From Corynebacterium minutissimum (GTDB taxonomy: Bacteria > Actinomycetota > Actinomycetes > Mycobacteriales > Mycobacteriaceae), in assembly GCF_000988205.1 (NCBI RefSeq), contig NZ_LAYQ01000008.1, forward strand, positions 62,001 through 126,000: DNA of 64,000 nt. Direction: 5' to 3'. Positions 63,294 through 64,000 of this stretch are shown piece after piece. The translations under genes and the position numbers were made by a program. Positions within the stretch are counted from its first letter, which is position 1; each line of letters opens with the position of its first letter. The notes beneath the pieces were generated by a model, which saw only the letters and a list, made by a program, of their open reading frames with translations, was not told the DNA's origin and searched no databases.

Positions 63294-63858
63294 CCAGCTG
63301 CTTGGCTGTTACGAGCGGGGCGACGTCGCGGGTAAGGCGCGCGCCGGCAAGCCCGCCATCAAGGAAGATGAGAATTTCGCTAGCCTGCTCCTCTGAGGGG
63401 TAGCCATTCTTAGTGTTGAGGAGTGCTGTGACCGTGGAATGCATCCACGTGCGGTGCTCGACGCAGGCGGCCACGATGCCGCGCTCGGCATCAGTTTCTG
63501 GCCGCGGATACTCGCCCGCAGCGTTGAGGAAGTGCGAGCCCCTGAATTCCATGGAGGGCTGCTCCTCGATGGCCTTGTCGAAGAAGGCCAGAATCTTGCT
63601 TTCCGGGTCTGTCGCGTCCTCGGTGCGCTTTTGCCAATCGGCGCGATATTCCTCATCAAGGGCCTCAACGTACGCGATAACGAGGGCGTCCTTAGAGCCG
63701 AAGAGGGAATACAGCGATGCCTTAGCGACGTCCGCCTCACGCAGGATGCGGTCGATGCCGATGACGCGGATTCCTTCGGTGGTAAAGAGCCGCGTGGCGG
63801 ATTCGAGCAGTCGGCTGCGCGGACTCGGACGATTGCGTCGCGACTTCTTTTCGGCCAT
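63250..63858 (-). CDS. TetR-family transcriptional regulator
   Basis: 202 residues. Helix-turn-helix at about 15-62 (RLLESATRLFTTEGIRVIGIDRILREADVAKASLYSLFGSKDALV), then a ligand-binding domain with FLNAAGEYPRPETDAERGIVAAC. The 3' end overlaps the convergent insertase gene by 44 bases, which is unusual. Direct repeats just upstream are candidate operators. Confidence 0.9.
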   Translation of the reverse strand: MAEKKSRRNRPSPRSRLLESATRLFTTEGIRVIGIDRILREADVAKASLYSLFGSKDALVIAYVEALDEEYRADWQKRTEDATDPESKILAFFDKAIEEQPSMEFRGSHFLNAAGEYPRPETDAERGIVAACVEHRTWMHSTVTALLNTKNGYPSEEQASEILIFLDGGLAGARLTRDVAPLVTAKQLAIRLLSAPPADYSI

Positions 63859-63872
63859 TTCTTCTCCTCACA

Positions 63873-63914
63873 TGACAAAACCGGTTCATCTACACAATAT
63901 AGACAAACCGGTAT
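63873..63914. promoter_or_regulatory. Candidate TetR operator: tandem ACAAA-CCGGT repeats
   Basis: GACAAAACCGGTTCAT and GACAAACCGGTATGT form two direct repeats, each centred on the 6-bp palindrome ACCGGT, 28 bases apart, immediately upstream of the regulator start. Fits autoregulation and control of the gene to the right. Confidence 0.45.
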
Positions 63915-63926
63915 GTATGCGAATTA

Positions 63927-64000
63927 TTATTTCTTGCGGCCCGTAATGGCTCCCACAATCCACAGCAGGATACAGGCGCCGACCGTTGCCGTAATAATCA
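63927..64000 (-). CDS. 3' end of a GlsB/YeaQ-type small membrane protein
   Basis: The last 24 codons read IITATVGACILLWIVGAITGRKK and stop, the final helix and basic tail of GlsB/YeaQ/YmgE-type stress-associated membrane proteins. The start lies outside the window. Confidence 0.6.
   Translation of the reverse strand, partial: IITATVGACILLWIVGAITGRKK

Overview
The window is chromosomal DNA of a Corynebacterium. The evidence is a mycolic-acid and arabinogalactan cell-wall cluster (PS1/Cop1 and Cmt mycoloyltransferases, AftB, decaprenyl-phosphoribose synthase, PAP2 phosphatase, GlfT2, Glf), the serS / septum-formation / metallopeptidase / pheA neighbourhood shared with Mycobacterium, a short Lsr2, a class E sortase, and a protein ending in Cys-Cys. 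The species cannot be fixed by reading alone; gene content fits the C. striatum / C. aurimucosum / C. singulare part of the genus.

Layout. 1-8.3 kb: cell-wall cluster on the minus strand (cop1 cut by the window edge, cmt2-like, aftB, ubiA, PAP2, glfT2). 8.36-21.68 kb: an inserted island of visibly higher G+C that separates glfT2 from its usual neighbours. It is bounded by a 160-bp direct repeat and carries a lipase pseudogene, a long minus-strand operon of near-continuous NTGA start/stop overlaps, and a truncated IS110 transposase. 21.5-25.8 kb: the cell-wall cluster resumes (phosphatase-like protein, small basic protein, glf, LGFP/PGRP amidase). 26-32.3 kb: HNH protein, HAD phosphatase, glycerol genes glpK-glpF-glpD. 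32.6-43.2 kb: acyltransferase with a HAD-like tail, serS, GntR regulator, septum-formation protein, metallopeptidase, histidine phosphatase, pheA, amidase, CPBP protease, LCP ligase. 43.2-49.3 kb: DUF5926, glycerophosphodiesterase, ldh, membrane alpha/beta hydrolase, msrA, sodA. 49.7-56 kb: cstA / CC-terminal small protein / ArsA-like ATPase operon, LysR regulator with divergent MFS exporter, NnrS-like membrane protein. 56-64 kb: RecB-like nuclease, DUF6474, lsr2, two-component system, lipoprotein, sortase E with a 50-residue membrane partner, YidC-like insertase, TetR regulator and the 3' end of a GlsB/YeaQ-type gene.

The most interesting region is the island. A 15/19 match to the DtxR iron box lies before an operon encoding an ECF-type importer (MptD-like S component, ATPases, T component), an ABC-2 exporter, a methyltransferase and a YbtP/YbtQ (IrtAB)-like ABC pair. 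This is the toolkit of a Gram-positive metallophore system, but the assembly-line enzymes are missing. In their place is one gene that appears to fuse the first ~50 residues of an AMP-ligase to the C-terminal part of a saccharopine-dehydrogenase-like protein. I read this as the scar of a large internal deletion that left transport but removed synthesis.

Five genes (aftB, ubiA, the ECF ATPase, glpD, cstA) are each broken by what looks like one missing base in a short C run of the plus strand. The uniform pattern suggests assembly error as much as real pseudogenes. No rRNA, tRNA or CRISPR array was seen.
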